Shown in pieces: positions 5,900 to 6,453 of a stretch of DNA of 6,453 nucleotides. This DNA is from Acidobacteria bacterium AH-259-G07 (GTDB taxonomy: Bacteria; Acidobacteriota; UBA6911; RPQK01; JADFOI01). The stretch spans positions 1-6,453 of the forward strand of contig JALLON010000154.1 of the NCBI GenBank assembly GCA_027717925.1, in the 5' to 3' direction. Both the position numbers and the translations under genes were made by a program. The first letter of the stretch is position 1. Each line of letters opens with the position of its first letter. The notes under the pieces were generated by a model. That model saw only the letters and a program-made list of their open reading frames with translations, did not search any database and had not been told where the DNA came from.

Positions 5900-6453
5900 T
5901 CACGGGGCCGGTGGCAGAGGCAGCCCCGGGGGCGTAGGCTGCAAGCGATCGTTGGCCTTCAATTGAGCGAGCTCTACGGCCGCCAGGAGGTTAGGAGGCG
6001 CCACGGTCAAGGAAGAGGTCACTGTGTGAAACGCTCCCGTTTCCGGATCGGCGGCAGATGTTTGAGTAGACAAGGTCACCGTTACCCTAGTGACAAAGGT
6101 AGTCCCCGTAACGGTTTGGGTTAAAAATTGAAAGCATGGAACGCCCCCAGGGTTACTTACCAGGTTGTCCAATAATACCGACGCAGGGTTCTGCGCTGCT
6201 GCGCTGATGGGCGTTATGGACCGGGTCAGGACTCCTTGGGCAGTGTCACAGTTGTATTCCACATAGAGAAGAGTTCCATCCGCATTGATGTCACCAAAAA
6301 TTTGCAACTGGTTCGCCGTGCCGAGAACACCCGTGGGAAAAGCGCCCAAGGCATTCACTAACGTGTCATCGTTGTGATCATTTTTGAAAATACCTGTGAT
6401 CGATCCTGAACCGACAGCAGTCACTGTCACGAGTTCTTCTGCTTCTCCTGTGT
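5900..6453 (-). CDS. PilW-like minor pilin, C-terminal part
   Basis: The frame is open to the window edge, so the N-terminal pilin helix lies outside. About 184 residues are visible: small-residue-rich and beta-rich, with alternating Thr/Val (VTVTAVGSGSITGIF, TRVTVTLSTQTS), a GDINADGTLLYVEYNCD segment and two cysteines (YNCD and PCFQF). It ends in a proline-rich tail (PTPPGLPLPPAP). This resembles C-terminal parts of prepilin-type proteins encoded just upstream of PilX-like genes in environmental bacteria, and the PilW-then-PilX order is the usual one. A GTG at 6430 with AGGAG upstream could be misread as a start, but the absence of any stop beyond it and of a pilin helix after it argues for a truncated gene. 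The stop lies 44 bases before the preferred PilX-like ATG, or overlaps the alternative GTG as GTGA, consistent with one operon. The probable role is a minor pilin in pilus initiation or the tip complex. Confidence 0.7.
   Translation of the reverse strand, partial: TGEAEELVTVTAVGSGSITGIFKNDHNDDTLVNALGAFPTGVLGTANQLQIFGDINADGTLLYVEYNCDTAQGVLTRSITPISAAAQNPASVLLDNLVSNPGGVPCFQFLTQTVTGTTFVTRVTVTLSTQTSAADPETGAFHTVTSSLTVAPPNLLAAVELAQLKANDRLQPTPPGLPLPPAP

Overview
The window carries a bacterial locus in two blocks that face each other. GC content looks moderately high (roughly 55-58% by eye). The left block, on the plus strand (1-3497), looks like part of a peptide-modification (RiPP-type) operon. It holds a radical SAM/SPASM protein cut at its first iron-sulfur cysteine by the window edge, a small signal-peptidase-like S24/S26 protein, and a one-chain ABC exporter (membrane domain plus ATPase). 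The right block, on the minus strand (6453 down to 4398), is the tail of a type IV pilus minor-pilin operon: a PilW-like protein open at the window edge, then a PilX-like protein with an unusual glycine-triplet-rich body. Large PilX-like proteins of this kind, together with radical SAM/SPASM + S26 + ABC sets, recall environmental lineages such as Acidobacteriota or Methylomirabilota. That placement is inference from style, not proof.

Layout. 1-1016: radical SAM/SPASM, 5' end missing. 1009-1089: a possible very short ORF that overlaps the end of the maturase and touches an alternative start of the peptidase. 1149-1643 (or from 1086): S26-type peptidase. 1656-3497: ABC exporter. 3498-3655: intergenic, with a start-less open frame that extends back into the ABC gene. 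3656-3979, minus: a small membrane-anchored coiled-coil protein built from heptads that are also a 21-bp DNA repeat. 3980-4397: about 420 bases with no confident gene. This gap holds a possible minus-strand hairpin terminator and, notably, a decayed copy of the SPASM segment of a radical SAM maturase, in the same orientation as the intact gene. 4398-5855, minus: PilX-like. 5900-6453, minus: PilW-like C-terminal part.

How the genes may work together. The maturase would modify a ribosomal peptide using SAM and [4Fe-4S] clusters. The exporter has no visible C39 peptidase domain, so the soluble S26-like protein (Ser/His/Asp pattern) is the natural candidate for leader removal or another processing step. 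The ABC protein would then export the product. No convincing precursor peptide is visible. It may lie upstream of the window, or be one of two very short ORFs flagged here as weak candidates (1009-1089 and 4316-4417). The broken SPASM copy at about 4098-4263 suggests that a second, related maturase once stood here. The pilus genes are probably functionally unrelated and simply converge on this operon.
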